Source: Garcia nutans
Lineage: Eukaryota > Streptophyta > Magnoliopsida > Malpighiales > Euphorbiaceae
Assembly (NCBI GenBank): GCA_947685225.1
Contig: CANTUV010000053.1
Coordinates: 10,277,501 to 10,341,500, forward strand
Length of the DNA stretch: 64,000 bases
Direction of reading: 5' to 3'
Positions 1 to 10,232 of the stretch are shown here, piece after piece. Position 1 is the stretch's first letter; every line of letters starts with the position of its first letter. The translations under genes and the position numbers were made by a program. A model generated the notes under the pieces. The model was not told the origin of the DNA and did not search any database. It saw nothing but the letters and a program-made list of their open reading frames with translations.

Positions 1-2001
1 GTGAGATTTGTGTGGACGGATCAGTGTCAAGCTAGCTTTGAGCAGTTGAGAGAAATGTTAACCCAAGCGCCTGTTTTAACTTTACCTGTTGAAGGCAAAC
101 CATATGTGATCTACAGTGATGCTTCACATAGAGGTTTGGGATGTGTTTTGATGCAGGAAGGGAAAGTTATAGCTTATGCATCTCGACAGTTGAAACCGCA
201 TGAGCTTAACTATCCGACCCATGATTTGGAATTGGCTGCCATTGTGTTTGCATTAAAGATTTGGCGCCACTATCTGTTTGGGGAGAAATGTTTCATCTAC
301 ACTGATCACAAGAGTTTGAAGTATTTGGGTGTCCAGAAAGAACTCAATCTTCGTCAGAGGAGATGGTTAGAATTGATTAAAGACTACGACTGCTTGATTG
401 ACTATCATCCAGGTAAAGCAAATGTTGTTGCTGATGCCTTGAGTCGGAAGTCTTTAGCTGGTTTAACTGTTTACTCGCTCTCGTTGCTTGTTGAGTTGAG
501 AGCTTTGCATGCCAGTTTTGTACCTTGTGACGATGGTGCATTGTTGGCACAGTTGCTTTTGAAACCAATTTTATTGGATCAGATCAAAGAGGCTCAGTTG
601 GCTGATAAGAAGATTCAGAAGATTATTTCAGATTGTCAGAATGGGAAGACAAGAGATTTTGTTGTGAAAGATGATGGGAGTCTCTGGTTTAAGAACCGAT
701 TGTGTGTACCCGATGATGCTGATTTGAAAAGAGTCATTTTAGAAGAAGCTCATCAGTCAATGTTTGCTATGCATCCGGGTAATACGAAGATGTATCATGA
801 TTTGAGACAGCATTATTGGTGGATTGGTTTGAAGAGAGACATTGCAGATTTTGTGTCGAAATGTCTCACTTGTCAGAAGGTTAAAGCAGAGCATCAAGTT
901 CCAACCGGGTTGCTTCAACCATTGTCAGTGCCAGAATGGAAGTGGGAAAGAGTGACAATGGATTTTGTGTCTGGTTTGCCATTGACACAAAAGAAGCATG
1001 ATGCCATATGGGTGATTGTGGATAGATTGACTAAGACAGCTCATTTCCTTCCGGTTCGGATGGATTACTTTTTGGAAAGGTTGGCTGAGCTGTATATCCA
1101 TGAGATTGTGAAACTGCATGGTGTTCCAACTTCTTTAGTGTCTGATCGAGATCCCAAATTTACTTCCAGATTTTGGAAGAGTTTGCATAGTGCTTTGGGT
1201 TCTCGACTGCACTTCAGTACTGCTTTTCATCCACAGACGAATAGACAGTCAGAGAGGGTAATACAGATTCTTGAAGATATGTTGAGAAGCTGTGTCATTG
1301 ATTTCACTGGAAGTTGGGATAGATTTTTACCTCTTGTGGAGTTTGCATACAACAACAGTCACCAATCCAGCATTGGTATGGCACCGTTTGAAGCATTGTA
1401 TGGTAGACGGTGCAGGACACCTCTTTGTTGGAATGAGCTCGGAGATAATAAGTTGATTGGTCCTGATTTGATTCAAGAAACTGAAGAAAAAGTAAAGTTG
1501 ATTCGAGGCAGGTTAAAAGCAGCTTCAGACCAACAGAAATCTTATGCAGATCTGAAAAGAAGAGATATAGAGTTTAATGTTGGAGATAAGGTATTTCTGA
1601 AAGTGTCTCCTTGGAAGAAGATTTTGAGGTTCGGTCGGAAAGGAAAATTGAGTCCTCGTTTCATTGGGCCGTATGAAGTGTTAGAAAGAGTTGGGCCAGT
1701 GGCGTATCGACTTGCTTTGCCACCTGAGTTGGATCGTATTCATAGTGTATTCCATGTTTCTATGTTGAGGAGATATAGGTCGGATCCATCTCATGTGTTG
1801 CCATTTGAGTCTATCGAAGTGAGCCCAGATTTGACATTTGAAGAGGAACCAGTTGCTATCTTGGCACATGATGTGAAAGAATTGAGAAACAAGCAAGTGC
1901 CATTGGTGAAGATTCTTTGGAAGAATCATGCAAAAGAAGAAGCGACTTGGGAGAGTGAACAATCTATGCGAGAGCAATATCCGCAGTTGTTTCAGCTTTG
2001 A
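1..2001 (+). CDS. pol: Pol polyprotein, C-terminal part (RNase H, integrase, chromodomain), element A
   Basis: This is an open frame cut by the window edge; its true start lies upstream. Numbering from the first codon seen, RNase H acids are D40 (YSDAS), E77 (HDLEL), D102 (TDH) and D145 (ADALS). The integrase zinc finger is H251, H258, C288, C291. The catalytic triad is D321, D382 and E418, with 35 residues between the last two. A GPY motif at 556-558 (FIGPYEV) and a chromodomain at about 612-664 follow, so this is a chromovirus integrase. It cuts and joins the element cDNA into host DNA, and the chromodomain is thought to read silent histone marks. Near the catalytic glutamate the motif reads QTNRQSE where element C has QTDGQSE. 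It differs from B by V/I at residue 143 and K/R at 386. No stop or frameshift is seen. Confidence 0.93.
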   Translation: MRFVWTDQCQASFEQLREMLTQAPVLTLPVEGKPYVIYSDASHRGLGCVLMQEGKVIAYASRQLKPHELNYPTHDLELAAIVFALKIWRHYLFGEKCFIYTDHKSLKYLGVQKELNLRQRRWLELIKDYDCLIDYHPGKANVVADALSRKSLAGLTVYSLSLLVELRALHASFVPCDDGALLAQLLLKPILLDQIKEAQLADKKIQKIISDCQNGKTRDFVVKDDGSLWFKNRLCVPDDADLKRVILEEAHQSMFAMHPGNTKMYHDLRQHYWWIGLKRDIADFVSKCLTCQKVKAEHQVPTGLLQPLSVPEWKWERVTMDFVSGLPLTQKKHDAIWVIVDRLTKTAHFLPVRMDYFLERLAELYIHEIVKLHGVPTSLVSDRDPKFTSRFWKSLHSALGSRLHFSTAFHPQTNRQSERVIQILEDMLRSCVIDFTGSWDRFLPLVEFAYNNSHQSSIGMAPFEALYGRRCRTPLCWNELGDNKLIGPDLIQETEEKVKLIRGRLKAASDQQKSYADLKRRDIEFNVGDKVFLKVSPWKKILRFGRKGKLSPRFIGPYEVLERVGPVAYRLALPPELDRIHSVFHVSMLRRYRSDPSHVLPFESIEVSPDLTFEEEPVAILAHDVKELRNKQVPLVKILWKNHAKEEATWESEQSMREQYPQLFQL

Positions 2002-2035
2002 TATCAGGTAATTTCGAGGACGAAATTTTCTTTTT

Positions 2036-2047
2036 AGAGGGGGAGAA
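2036..2047 (+). other. Polypurine tract, element A
   Basis: A purine run AGAGGGGGAGAA lies just before the 3' LTR. It primes plus-strand DNA synthesis in LTR elements. A small hairpin (AATTTCG, loop AGGA, CGAAATT) sits shortly upstream and is kept in all three elements. Confidence 0.85.
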
Positions 2048-2191
2048 TTGTAATATCCCTATGCATGCCCTAGAAGTTTTGTTGTTGTTGTTGTTGGTTT
2101 GAATTGAGAAATGGGAAGAGAATGTTTTTGTATGGTGGTTGGGAAAGAAAAGAGGGTTTAGAGATAATTGTATATGTTGCTTATATGGTGA

Positions 2192-2208
2192 TATATATAA
2201 CATATAAA
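2192..2208 (+). promoter_or_regulatory. LTR core promoter TATA box, element A
   Basis: TATATATAACATATAAA occurs about 145 bp into the LTR. The same 17 bases occur at the same LTR depth in B and C, while much of the rest of the LTR differs, which supports function as the RNA polymerase II TATA box. Confidence 0.7.
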
Positions 2209-3582
2209 GTGGTCAAAATGGAAAGTCAAGGAAAGAGGATATTTTTGTGTTGGTTGTGAATTACTTAAATGGGTATAGATATGACAAAAGCTTAGTTAAA
2301 TGGATGAGGGTATTATAGTAATTTTCTTTTGGATGGGTATTTAATGCCTATTGACTTTGTGTTTCTTGATCATTTCTTCTTCTTCTTGTTGTTGTGTGGC
2401 CGGCTCATCAAAGAGAGAAGAGAGCAAGAGAACAAGTGATGGTTTTGATGATTTCAAGTTCAAAGTGAAGGAAGTTTTCAAAGTTACAAGTTGGAGTTTC
2501 AAGGAATTTCATTATTTGGTAAGTTTGCTCTTGTTTACTCTTGTTATTTTTGAAGTTATGCTTGAGTTGAGTTGTGATTGGATGATGGTATGATTAAGTT
2601 GCTTATGGTGTGATCTTAAGTATTGATTTTGCTTGATAGATGAGAAGTTGGGTTGGTGTTGGTGATGGAAGAGTAAGAGTTGTGTTTAGTGATATTGTTT
2701 CTGTTTTACAATTAGTAAAGGCTGTGATTTGTATGATTTTTAATTAATTATAGAAAAATGTTCTTGAAGTGAATTTTTGATATGTTGTGCCTCTATGAGT
2801 CTAGAATGACTGAAAAATATGTTGATTCGATTTTGGATAGGTTATGAGTTTAGAAAGATTATTTTTATTAGACCTGTTCCAGCAGGTACCTTAACTGAGA
2901 CAGCTCTATTTCGGGATTTTTAATAAAATGTAGAAAAATCATATCCAATTGAATTTTGGATATGTTGTTTCTTAGTGAGTCTAGTATTTGAGAAAAATAA
3001 TTTGGAACCATGTTGATTGAATTTGATTTATGGAATTCACAAAGTTCAGAACTGCTGCCAGGATGCAGGGCAATTGGGGCAGTCTGGTTAGGTGAACTAT
3101 TTGACCAAGATTTTGTGTTCAGTTTGATCTGAAATTTTAAAGGAATGATTTTAAGATACAAAAATAAATTCTGTAAAAAGTTTAGAATTTTTAGTCAAGT
3201 AGATTATTTTATACAATTTTTCAAAATAAGGATAAAATGGAGTCTAAAACCAGAATGTACTATTCATATGGTCATTTTGCTAATATTCCTTTTGGATTAG
3301 GTTGTGAAGAGGTTGAATTGCCCTAATTGCATTGTTGAGATTGAATAATGTTATGTTATGCATTGTGAATGGTAATGTGTTTCATGAGTAATGCACATTG
3401 AAATGTTATACCAAAGATGTTATAGTGATTCAAATGAAATATGATTGAAGCATGCATTGATGATAGGATTGAATAATAATGTGAGTGTTTAGATAATGTA
3501 ATGAATATTGTATATAATGATTGCTTAACTTGCTTGTGAAAAAGAAATGAATTGAAAAGGTATTGATAAGTTTAATGAACAG

Positions 3583-3880
3583 ACCTATCCGTCTCCTGCG
3601 GAACCATGCGGACCCAGTGGGTTGGGCAACCGATCTTGGACTACCGATCTGGTAGGAGGAAGGTTCGATATAGTCAGTATTATACGTACCTATTTGCCTC
3701 CTGCGGAACCATGCGGACCCATTGGAATGGGCAACCGAACTTGGACAACCGACCTGGATGGGGAAAGGTATGTTACTGATAATGTTATACGTGCCTTTTT
3801 GCCTCCTGCGGACCCTTGGGATTGGAGGGCAACCGACCTGGTTGGGAAAGGGTACGTATATAAAGTCATAGTTGTTGGCT
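3583..3880 (+). repeat. Three imperfect ~105-bp tandem repeats in LTR A
   Basis: Units start at 3583, 3688 and 3793; the first two are 105 bp and the third is shorter. Each opens with a CTCCTGCGG-type core and carries GGGCAACCGA and a GG-rich tail. They also occur in B but not in C. Confidence 0.85.
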
Positions 3881-4031
3881 ATAATGATAAATTTAAATGA
3901 GTATAATGAATGGTGCTATTATATGAATATTGATGTGACATTGAACAAAGCAACATATTGAATAAATAATATGCTTTTGATTGATATATGTAATTAATTT
4001 GTGACATTGCATTTTAGCAAGAATTATCTTA

Positions 4032-4069
4032 CTAAGCCCTTGGCTTAGCGCGATAGTGTTTAATCGCGC
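4032..4069 (+). other. Twin hairpins in LTR A
   Basis: CTAAGCC-CTT-GGCTTAG is followed, sharing one G, by GCGCGAT, eight loop bases and ATCGCGC. Both stems are perfect. The block is unchanged in the LTRs of B and C. Confidence 0.8.
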
Positions 4070-4690
4070 AGGTAATAGAGCTGATAGAGTTGAACCCGAG
4101 AGTTCATCAAGACCAAGTGAGAGTAGACCTTGAAGAGTTGATTTTGGGAACTTAAAGATCAGAAGAGAATTGCCAATCATGTATACTTCTTTATATTTTG
4201 TAAAGTAATGTTTATAATGTAAAAATATGGATATTTTTAAATATGTACTCAAGTGTTTGTAAATATGTACATATTTTATAACTTCCGTTGTGTAATATTT
4301 AAATGTATATATATATAACTAATATGTTTTGTTTTATAAGTAAATGATCTACATTTCTATAATGTATAATGATAAGGGTATTGTATCAAGTTTAAAGTGT
4401 TTTGAACTAGAAGTGTAAATCTTTTTTTCAGGTTGTAGTTGAGGTTATAAGTGGGATTTATTGGAAGTGTACTGAGAATGATTTTGTTTGCATTGGTTTG
4501 TGTAAAATATTTTTTTTAAAAAAAAAACTAGTTTTGTCGACACTTGGGACTCAATTTTTAGGCGAAACTATGGCAAAATTTCTATTAAAATTGGAACTAA
4601 AATTTGACTAAGTAAAATTGGTAGCAACATTAGGTTAGTGTGGCGCCACTACTCAGCTTACACATGTAGGTCGGGAAGGGGTGTTACAAC

Positions 4691-4810
4691 GGGTGCCATC
4701 ATACCAGCACTAACGCACCGGATCCCATCAGAACTCCGAAGTCAAACGTGCTTGCGCTAGAGTAGTACTGAGATGGGTGACCTCTTGGGAAGTCCTTGTG
4801 TTGCACCCCT
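4691..4810 (+). rRNA. 5S rRNA gene 1.1
   Basis: This is the 120-nt plant 5S rRNA sequence: component of the large ribosomal subunit, transcribed by RNA polymerase III from internal box A (about 50-64), intermediate element (67-72) and box C (80-97). The window consensus is the reference for all later entries. This copy has G7C, T53C, G65C, G68T, C107T. It lies 2 bp after LTR A, so its native TATA-like and GC upstream elements are missing and only C at -1 remains; it is probably silent. Confidence 0.92.
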
Positions 4811-5118
4811 ATCATTTTTCTTTTTTCGAAAATATTTTTTTTTATCAACCATGATCATTTGCAGTTTTGGGCTTACGGACTAATAAATCATTTGTTGGCC
4901 TTTTAGAGCAACGCGAGTAATATCGCCGATATGGCGTCACTTAGCTCGTTTGCCCGAATCAGTATCTTTCTGCAGCAGATTTGAGAGCGGTGGTGCTTGG
5001 GCGAGCTTGGGATAGCATCATAAGAAGACAGACGAATGAGAAAGAGAATAGGCAAGCGCCATTCTCAGCGAAGCAGTGAGAGGGAGAGAATAAATTAAAT
5101 TTTCTGGCAGCGCATGAC

Positions 5119-5238
5119 GGGTGCGATCATACCAGCACTAAAGCACCGGAACCCATCAGAACTCCGAAGTTAAACATGCTTGGGTGAGAGTAGTACTGAG
5201 ATGGGTGACCTCTTGGGATGTCCTCGTGTTGCACACCT
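5119..5238 (+). rRNA. 5S rRNA gene 1.2
   Basis: Changes from the window consensus: C24A, T33A, G58A, C67T, A101T, C117A. The same set occurs in copy 2.2. Confidence 0.9.
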
Positions 5239-5545
5239 ATCATTTTTCTTTTTTCAAAAATATTTTTTTTATCAACCACGATAATTTGCATTTTGGGGCC
5301 GGCGGACTAATAAATCAATTGATAGCCTTTTAGAGCAACGCGAGTAATATCACCGATATGGCGTCGCTTAGCTCATTTGCCCGAATCAGTATTTTTTTGC
5401 AGTAGATTTGAGAGCGTTGGTGCGTGGGCGAGCTTAGGATGACATCGTAGGAAGAGGGACGAATGAGAAAGAGAATAGGCAAGGGCCATTCTCAGCGAAG
5501 CAGTGAGAGGGAGAGAATAAATTAAATTTTATGGCAACGCATTAC

Positions 5546-5665
5546 GGGTGTGATCATACCAGCACTAACGCACCGGATCCCATCAGAACTCCGTAGTCGA
5601 ACGTGCTTGGGCGAGAGTAGTACTGAGATGGGTGACCTCTTTGGAAGTCCTTGTGTTCCACCCCT
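5546..5665 (+). rRNA. 5S rRNA gene 1.3
   Basis: Changes: C6T, A49T, T53C, A54G, G97T, C107T, G113C. Box A is altered at two adjacent bases. Confidence 0.9.
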
Positions 5666-5969
5666 ATCATTTTTTTTTCGAAAATATTTTTTTTATCAAC
5701 CACGATCATTTGCAGTGTGGGGCCGGCGGACTAATAAATCATTTGTTGGCCTTTTAGAGCAACTCGAGTAATATCGCCGATATGGCGTCGCTTAGCTCGT
5801 TTGCCCGAATCAGTATCTTTCTACAGCAGATTTGAGAGCGGTGGTGCTTGGGCGAGCTTAGGATGGCGTCGTAGGAAGACGAACGAATGAGAAAGAGAAT
5901 AGGCAAGCGCCATTCTCAGCGAAGCAGTGAGAGGGAGAGAATAAATTAAATTTTCTGGCAGCGCATGAC

Positions 5970-6089
5970 GGGTGCTATCATACCAGCACTAACGCACCGG
6001 ATCCCATAAGAACTCCGATGCTAAACGTGCTTGGGCGAGAGTAGTACTGAGATGGGTGACCTCTTTGGAAGTCCTCGTGTTGCACCCCT
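5970..6089 (+). rRNA. 5S rRNA gene 1.4
   Basis: Changes: G7T, C39A, A50T, T52C, G97T. Identical set in copy 2.4. Confidence 0.9.
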
Positions 6090-6395
6090 ATCATTTTTCT
6101 TTTTTAAAAAATATTTTTTTATCAACCACGATCCATCGCAGCTTGGGGCCGGCGGACTAATAAATCATTTGTTTGCCTTTTAGAGCAACGCGAGTAATAT
6201 CACCGATATGGCATCGCTTGGCTCGTTTGCCCGAATCAGCCTCTCTCTGCAGCAGATTTGAGAGCGTTGGTGCGTGGGCGAGCTTAGGATGGAATCGTAG
6301 GAAGAGGGACGAATGAGAAAGAGAATAGGCAAGGGCCATTCTCAGCGAAGCAGTGAGAGGGAGAGAATAAATTAAATTTTATGGCAGTGCATTAC

Positions 6396-6515
6396 AGGTG
6401 TGATCATACCAGCACTAATGCACCAGATCCCATCAGAACTTCAAAGTTAAACATGCTTTGGCGAGAGTTGTACTGAGATGGGTGACCTCTTGGGAAGTCC
6501 TTGTGTTGCACCCCT
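6396..6515 (+). rRNA. 5S rRNA gene 1.5 (divergent)
   Basis: Changes: G1A, C6T, C24T, G30A, C46T, G48A, G58A, G64T, A74T, C107T. Ten changes, mostly transitions, make it a likely pseudogene. Confidence 0.87.
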
Positions 6516-6821
6516 ATCATTTTTCTTTTTTCGAAAATATTTTTTTATCAACCATGATCATTTGCAGTTTTGGGCTTACGGACTAATAAATCATTTGTTG
6601 GCCTTTTAGAGCAACGCGAGTAATATCGTCGATATGGCGTCACTTAGCTCGTTTGCCCGAATCAGTCTCTTTCTGCAGCAGATTTGAGAGCGGTGGTATG
6701 TGGGCGAGCTTAGGATGACATCGTAAGAAGATGGACGAATGAGAAAGAGAATAGGCAAGCGCCATTCTCAGCGAAGCAGTGAGAGGGAGAGAATAAATTA
6801 AATTTTCTGGCAGCGCATGAT

Positions 6822-6941
6822 GGGTGCGATCATACCGGCACTAACGCACCGGATCCCATCAGAACTCCGAAGTTAAACATTCTTGGACGAGAGTAGTACT
6901 GAGATGGGTGACCTCTTGGGAAGTCCTCGTGTTGCACCCCT
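6822..6941 (+). rRNA. 5S rRNA gene 1.6
   Basis: Changes: A16G, G58A, G60T, G66A; three fall in or next to box A. Confidence 0.9.
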
Positions 6942-7244
6942 ATAATTTTTTTTTCAAAAATATTTTTTTATCAACCACAATCATTTGCAGTGTGGGGCCG
7001 GCGGACTAATAAATCATTTGTTGGCCTTTTAGAGCAACGCGAGTAATATCGCCGATATGGCGTCGCTTGGCTCGTTTGCCCAAATCAGTCTCTCTCTGCA
7101 GCAGATTTGAGAGCGTTGGTGCGTGGGCGTGCTTAGGATGGCATCGTAGGAAGAGGGACGAATGAGAAAGAGAATAGGCAAGGGCCATTCTCAGCGAAGC
7201 AGTGAGAGGGAGAGAATAAATTAAATTTTCTGGCAGCGCATTAA

Positions 7245-7363
7245 GGGTGAGATCATACAGCACTAATGCACCGGATCCCTTCAGAACTCCGAAGTTAAAC
7301 GTGCTAGGGCGAGAGTAGTACTGAGATGGGTGACCTCTTGGAAAGTCCTTGTGTTGCACCCCT
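7245..7363 (+). rRNA. 5S rRNA gene 1.7 (119 nt)
   Basis: One base is lost in CATACAGC near position 15. Other changes: C6A, C24T, A37T, T63A, G99A, C107T. Counterpart of 2.10, and similar to 3.13. Confidence 0.88.
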
Positions 7364-7671
7364 ATCATTTTTCTTTTTTCAAAAATATTTTTTTATCAAC
7401 CACGATCATTTGCAGTGTGGGGCCGGCGGACTAATAAATCATTTGTTGGCCTTTTAGAGTAACGCGAGTAATATCGCCGATATGGCGTCGCTTAGCTCAT
7501 TTGCCCGAATCAGTATTTTTTTCTGCAGCAGATTTGAAAGCGGTGGTGCTTGGGCGAGCTTAGGATGGCATCGTAGGAAGACGGACGAATGAGAAAGAGA
7601 ATAGGCAAGCGCCATTCTCAGCGAAGCAGTGAGAGGGAGAGAATAAATTCAATTTTCTGGCAGCGCATGAG

Positions 7672-7791
7672 GGGTGCGATCATACCAGCACTAACGCACC
7701 GGATCCCATTAAAACTCCAAAGTTAAAAGTGCTTGGGCTAGAGTAGTACTGAGATGGGTGACCTCTTGGGAAGTCCTCGTGTTGCACCCCT
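7672..7791 (+). rRNA. 5S rRNA gene 1.8
   Basis: Changes: C39T, G41A, G48A, C57A, G68T. The base at -1 is G, not C. Confidence 0.9.
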
Positions 7792-8099
7792 ATCATTTTT
7801 CTTTTTTCGAAAATATTTTTTTTTATCAACCACTATCCTTCGCAGTTTGGGGCCGGCGGACTAATAAATCATTTGTTGGCCTTTTAGAGCAACGCGAGTA
7901 ATATCGCCGATATGGCGTCGCTTTGTTCGTTTGCCCGAATCAGTCTCTCTCTGCAGCAGATTTGAGAGCGTTGGTGCGTGGGCGAGCTTAGGATGGCATC
8001 GTAGGAAGAGGGACGAATGAGAAAGAGAATAGGCAAGGGCCATTCTCAGCGAAGCAGTGAGAGGGAGAGAATAAATTAAATTTTCTGGCAGCGCATTAC

Positions 8100-8219
8100 G
8101 GGTGCGATCATACCACCACTAACGCACCGAATCCCATCAGAACTCCGAAGTCAAACCTGCTTGGGCGAGAGTAGTACTGAGATGGGTGACCTTTTGGGAA
8201 GTCCTTGTGTTGCACACCT
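8100..8219 (+). rRNA. 5S rRNA gene 1.9
   Basis: Changes: G17C, G31A, T53C, G58C, C94T, C107T, C117A. Identical set in 2.12. Confidence 0.9.
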
Positions 8220-8497
8220 ATCATTTTTCTTTTTTCGAAAATATTTTTTTTATCAACCACGATCATTTGCAGTTTGGGGCCGGCGGACTAATAAATAATT
8301 TGTTGCCCTTTTAGAGCAACGCGAGTAATATCGCCGATATGGCATCGCTTAGCTCGTTTGCCCGAATCAGTATCTTTCTGCAGCAGATTTGAGAGCGGTG
8401 GTGCTTGGGCCAGCTTTGGATGGCATCGTAGGAAGACGGACGAATGAGAAAGAGAATAGGCAAGCGCCATTCTCAGCGAAGCAGTGAAAGGGAGAGA

Positions 8498-8526
8498 ATA
8501 AATTAAATTTTCTGGCAACGCATGAC
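8498..8526 (+). promoter_or_regulatory. 5S upstream promoter, representative (unit 1.10)
   Basis: The 5' flank has an ATAAATTAAAT stretch at -29 to -19, GC at -12/-11 and C at -1. These match the TATA-like, GC and -1 C elements known for plant 5S genes. Nearly every unit keeps them; exceptions are copies 1.1 and 2.1, which follow LTRs. Confidence 0.75.
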
Positions 8527-8646
8527 GGGTGCGATCATACCAGCACTAACGCACCGGATCCCATTAGAACTTTGAAGTTAAACGTGCTTGGGCGAGAGTA
8601 GTACTGAGATGGGTGACCTCTTGGGAAGTCCTCGTGTTGCTCCCCT
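8527..8646 (+). rRNA. 5S rRNA gene 1.10
   Basis: Changes: C39T, C46T, C47T, A115T. Confidence 0.9.
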
Positions 8647-8650
8647 ATCA

Positions 8651-8662
8651 TTTTTCTTTTTT
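8651..8662 (+). terminator. RNA polymerase III terminator, representative (unit 1.10)
   Basis: T5-C-T6 begins four bases after the gene end. T-runs on the coding strand stop RNA polymerase III. An equivalent run, in some units one unbroken run of T, follows every 5S copy here. Confidence 0.8.
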
Positions 8663-8954
8663 CGAAAATATTATTTTTTATCAACCACGATCCTTCGCAG
8701 TTTGGGGCCGGCGGACTAATAAATCATTTGTTGGCCTTTTAGAGCAACGCGAGTAATATCGCCGATATGGCGTAGCTTGGCTCGTTTGCCCGAATCAGTC
8801 TCTCTCTGCAGCAGATTTGAGAGCGTTGGCGCGTGGGCGAGCTTAGGATGGCATCGTAGGAAGACCGACGAATGAGAAAGAGAATAGGCAAGGGCCATTC
8901 TCAGCGAAGCAGTGAGAGGGAGAGAATAAATTAAATTTTCTGGCAGCGCATGAT

Positions 8955-9074
8955 GGGTGCGATCATACCAGCACTAACGCACCGGATCCCATCAGAACTC
9001 CGAAGTCTAACATGCTTGGGCGAGAGTAGTACTGAGATGGGTGACCTCTTTGGAAGTCCTTGTGTTGCACCCCT
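8955..9074 (+). rRNA. 5S rRNA gene 1.11
   Basis: Changes: T53C, A54T, G58A, G97T, C107T. Confidence 0.9.
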
Positions 9075-9382
9075 ATCATTTTTCTTTTTTCAAAAATATT
9101 TTTTTATCAACCACGATCATTTGCAGTGTGGGGCCGGCGGACTAATAAATCATTTGTTGGCCTTTTAGAGTAACGCGAGTAATATCGCCGATATGGCGTC
9201 GCTTAGTTCATTTGCCCGAATCAGTACTTTTTTCTGCAGCAGATTTGAAAGCGGTGGTGCTTGGGCGAGCTTAGGATGGCATCGTAGGAAGACGGACGAA
9301 TGAGAAAGAGAATAGGCAAGCGCCATTCTCAGCGAAGCAGTGAGAGGGAGAGAATAAATTAAATTTTCTGGCAGCGCATTAC

Positions 9383-9502
9383 GGGTGCTATCATACCATC
9401 ACTAACGCACCGGATCCCATCAGAACTCTGAAGTTAAACGTGCTTGGGCGAGATTAGTCCTGAGATGGGTGACCTTTTGGGAAGTCCTTGTGTTGCACAC
9501 TT
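9383..9502 (+). rRNA. 5S rRNA gene 1.12 (divergent)
   Basis: Changes: G7T, G17T, C47T, G72T, A77C, C94T, C107T, C117A, C119T. The intermediate element region is altered. Confidence 0.88.
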
Positions 9503-9809
9503 ATCATTTTTCTTTTTTCGAAAATATTTTTTTTATCAACCACGATCATTTGCAGTTTGGGGCCGGCGGACTAATAAATCATTTGTTGGTTTTTTAGAGC
9601 AACGCGAGTAATATCGCTGATATGGCGTCGCTTGGCTCGTTTGCCCGAATCAGTATCTTTCTGCAGCAGATTTGAGAGCGGTGGTGCTTGGGCGAGCTTA
9701 GGATGGCGTCGTAGGAAGACGGACGAATGAGAAAGAGAATAGGCAAGTGCCATTCTAAGCGAAGCAGTGAGAGGGAGAGATTAAATTAAATTTTCTGGCA
9801 GCGCATGAC

Positions 9810-9929
9810 GGGTTCGATCATACCAGAACTAACGCACCGGATCCCATCAGAACTCCGAAGTTAAATGTGCTTGGGCGAGAGTAATACTGAGATGGGTGAC
9901 CTCTTGGGAAGTCCTCGTGTTGCACACCT
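9810..9929 (+). rRNA. 5S rRNA gene 1.13
   Basis: Changes: G5T, C18A, C57T, G75A, C117A. Confidence 0.9.
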
Positions 9930-10232
9930 ATCATTTTTTTTTCAAAAATATTTTTTTATCAACCACGATCATTTGCAGTTTGGGGCCGGCGGACTAATAA
10001 ATCATTTGTTGGCCTTTTAGAGCAACGGGAGTAATATTGCCGATATGGCGTCGCTTGGCTCGTTTGCCCGAATCAGTATCTTTCTGCAGTAGATTTGAGA
10101 GCGTTGGTGCGTGGGCGAGCTTAGGATGGCATCGTAGGAAGAGGGACGAATGAGAAAGAGAATAGGCAAGCGCTATTCTCAGCGAAGCAGTGAGAGGTAG
10201 AGAATAAATTAAATTTTCTGGCAGCGCAAGAC

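Larger units (their letters stand above)
1..4688 (+). mobile_element. Retroelement A: 3' part of a Tekay/Del-like Ty3/Gypsy chromovirus
   Basis: The window opens inside the pol gene of an LTR retrotransposon and contains its RNase H, integrase, chromodomain, polypurine tract and complete 3' LTR. The element ends with the canonical CA of the LTR, followed at once by 5S rDNA. It is almost identical to the matching part of element B about 26.39 kb further on, including the same 3' flank, so A and B are duplicates rather than independent insertions. The gene order RNase H then integrase is that of Ty3/Gypsy. The chromodomain and the LTR of about 2.6 kb point to the Tekay/Del clade, which is an inference from family knowledge. 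The 5' half lies outside the window. Confidence 0.93.
2049..4688 (+). repeat. 3' LTR of element A (2640 bp)
   Basis: The LTR starts TGTAATATCC after the polypurine tract and ends GGTGTTACA before 5S DNA. It contains a TATA box (2192-2208), a splice-donor-like GTAAGT (2519), a degenerate tandem duplication (around 2750-2860 and 2930-3040), three related repeats rich in CTCCTGCGG (3583-3880), twin hairpins (4032-4069) and an acceptor-like T-run plus CAG at 4431. Short open frames inside it (92 and 119 codons) are not supported as genes. Confidence 0.93.

Noticed and set aside
3622..3900. 92-codon open frame in LTRs A and B (also 22516-22794 and 30011-30289)
   Set aside because: It consists of 105-bp repeats in the LTR, with no recognisable domain, and all copies are recent duplicates.
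3893..4252. 119-codon minus-strand open frame in LTRs A and B
   Set aside because: It covers the twin hairpins and A/T-rich LTR sequence; composition is low-complexity and copies are too young to show selection.
5550..5771. Plus-strand open frames covering 5S genes (also 8950-9168, 12878-13084, 20450-20665, 36618-36836)
   Set aside because: They read through the 5S gene and terminator and occur only where an indel in the poly-T tract keeps a frame open.
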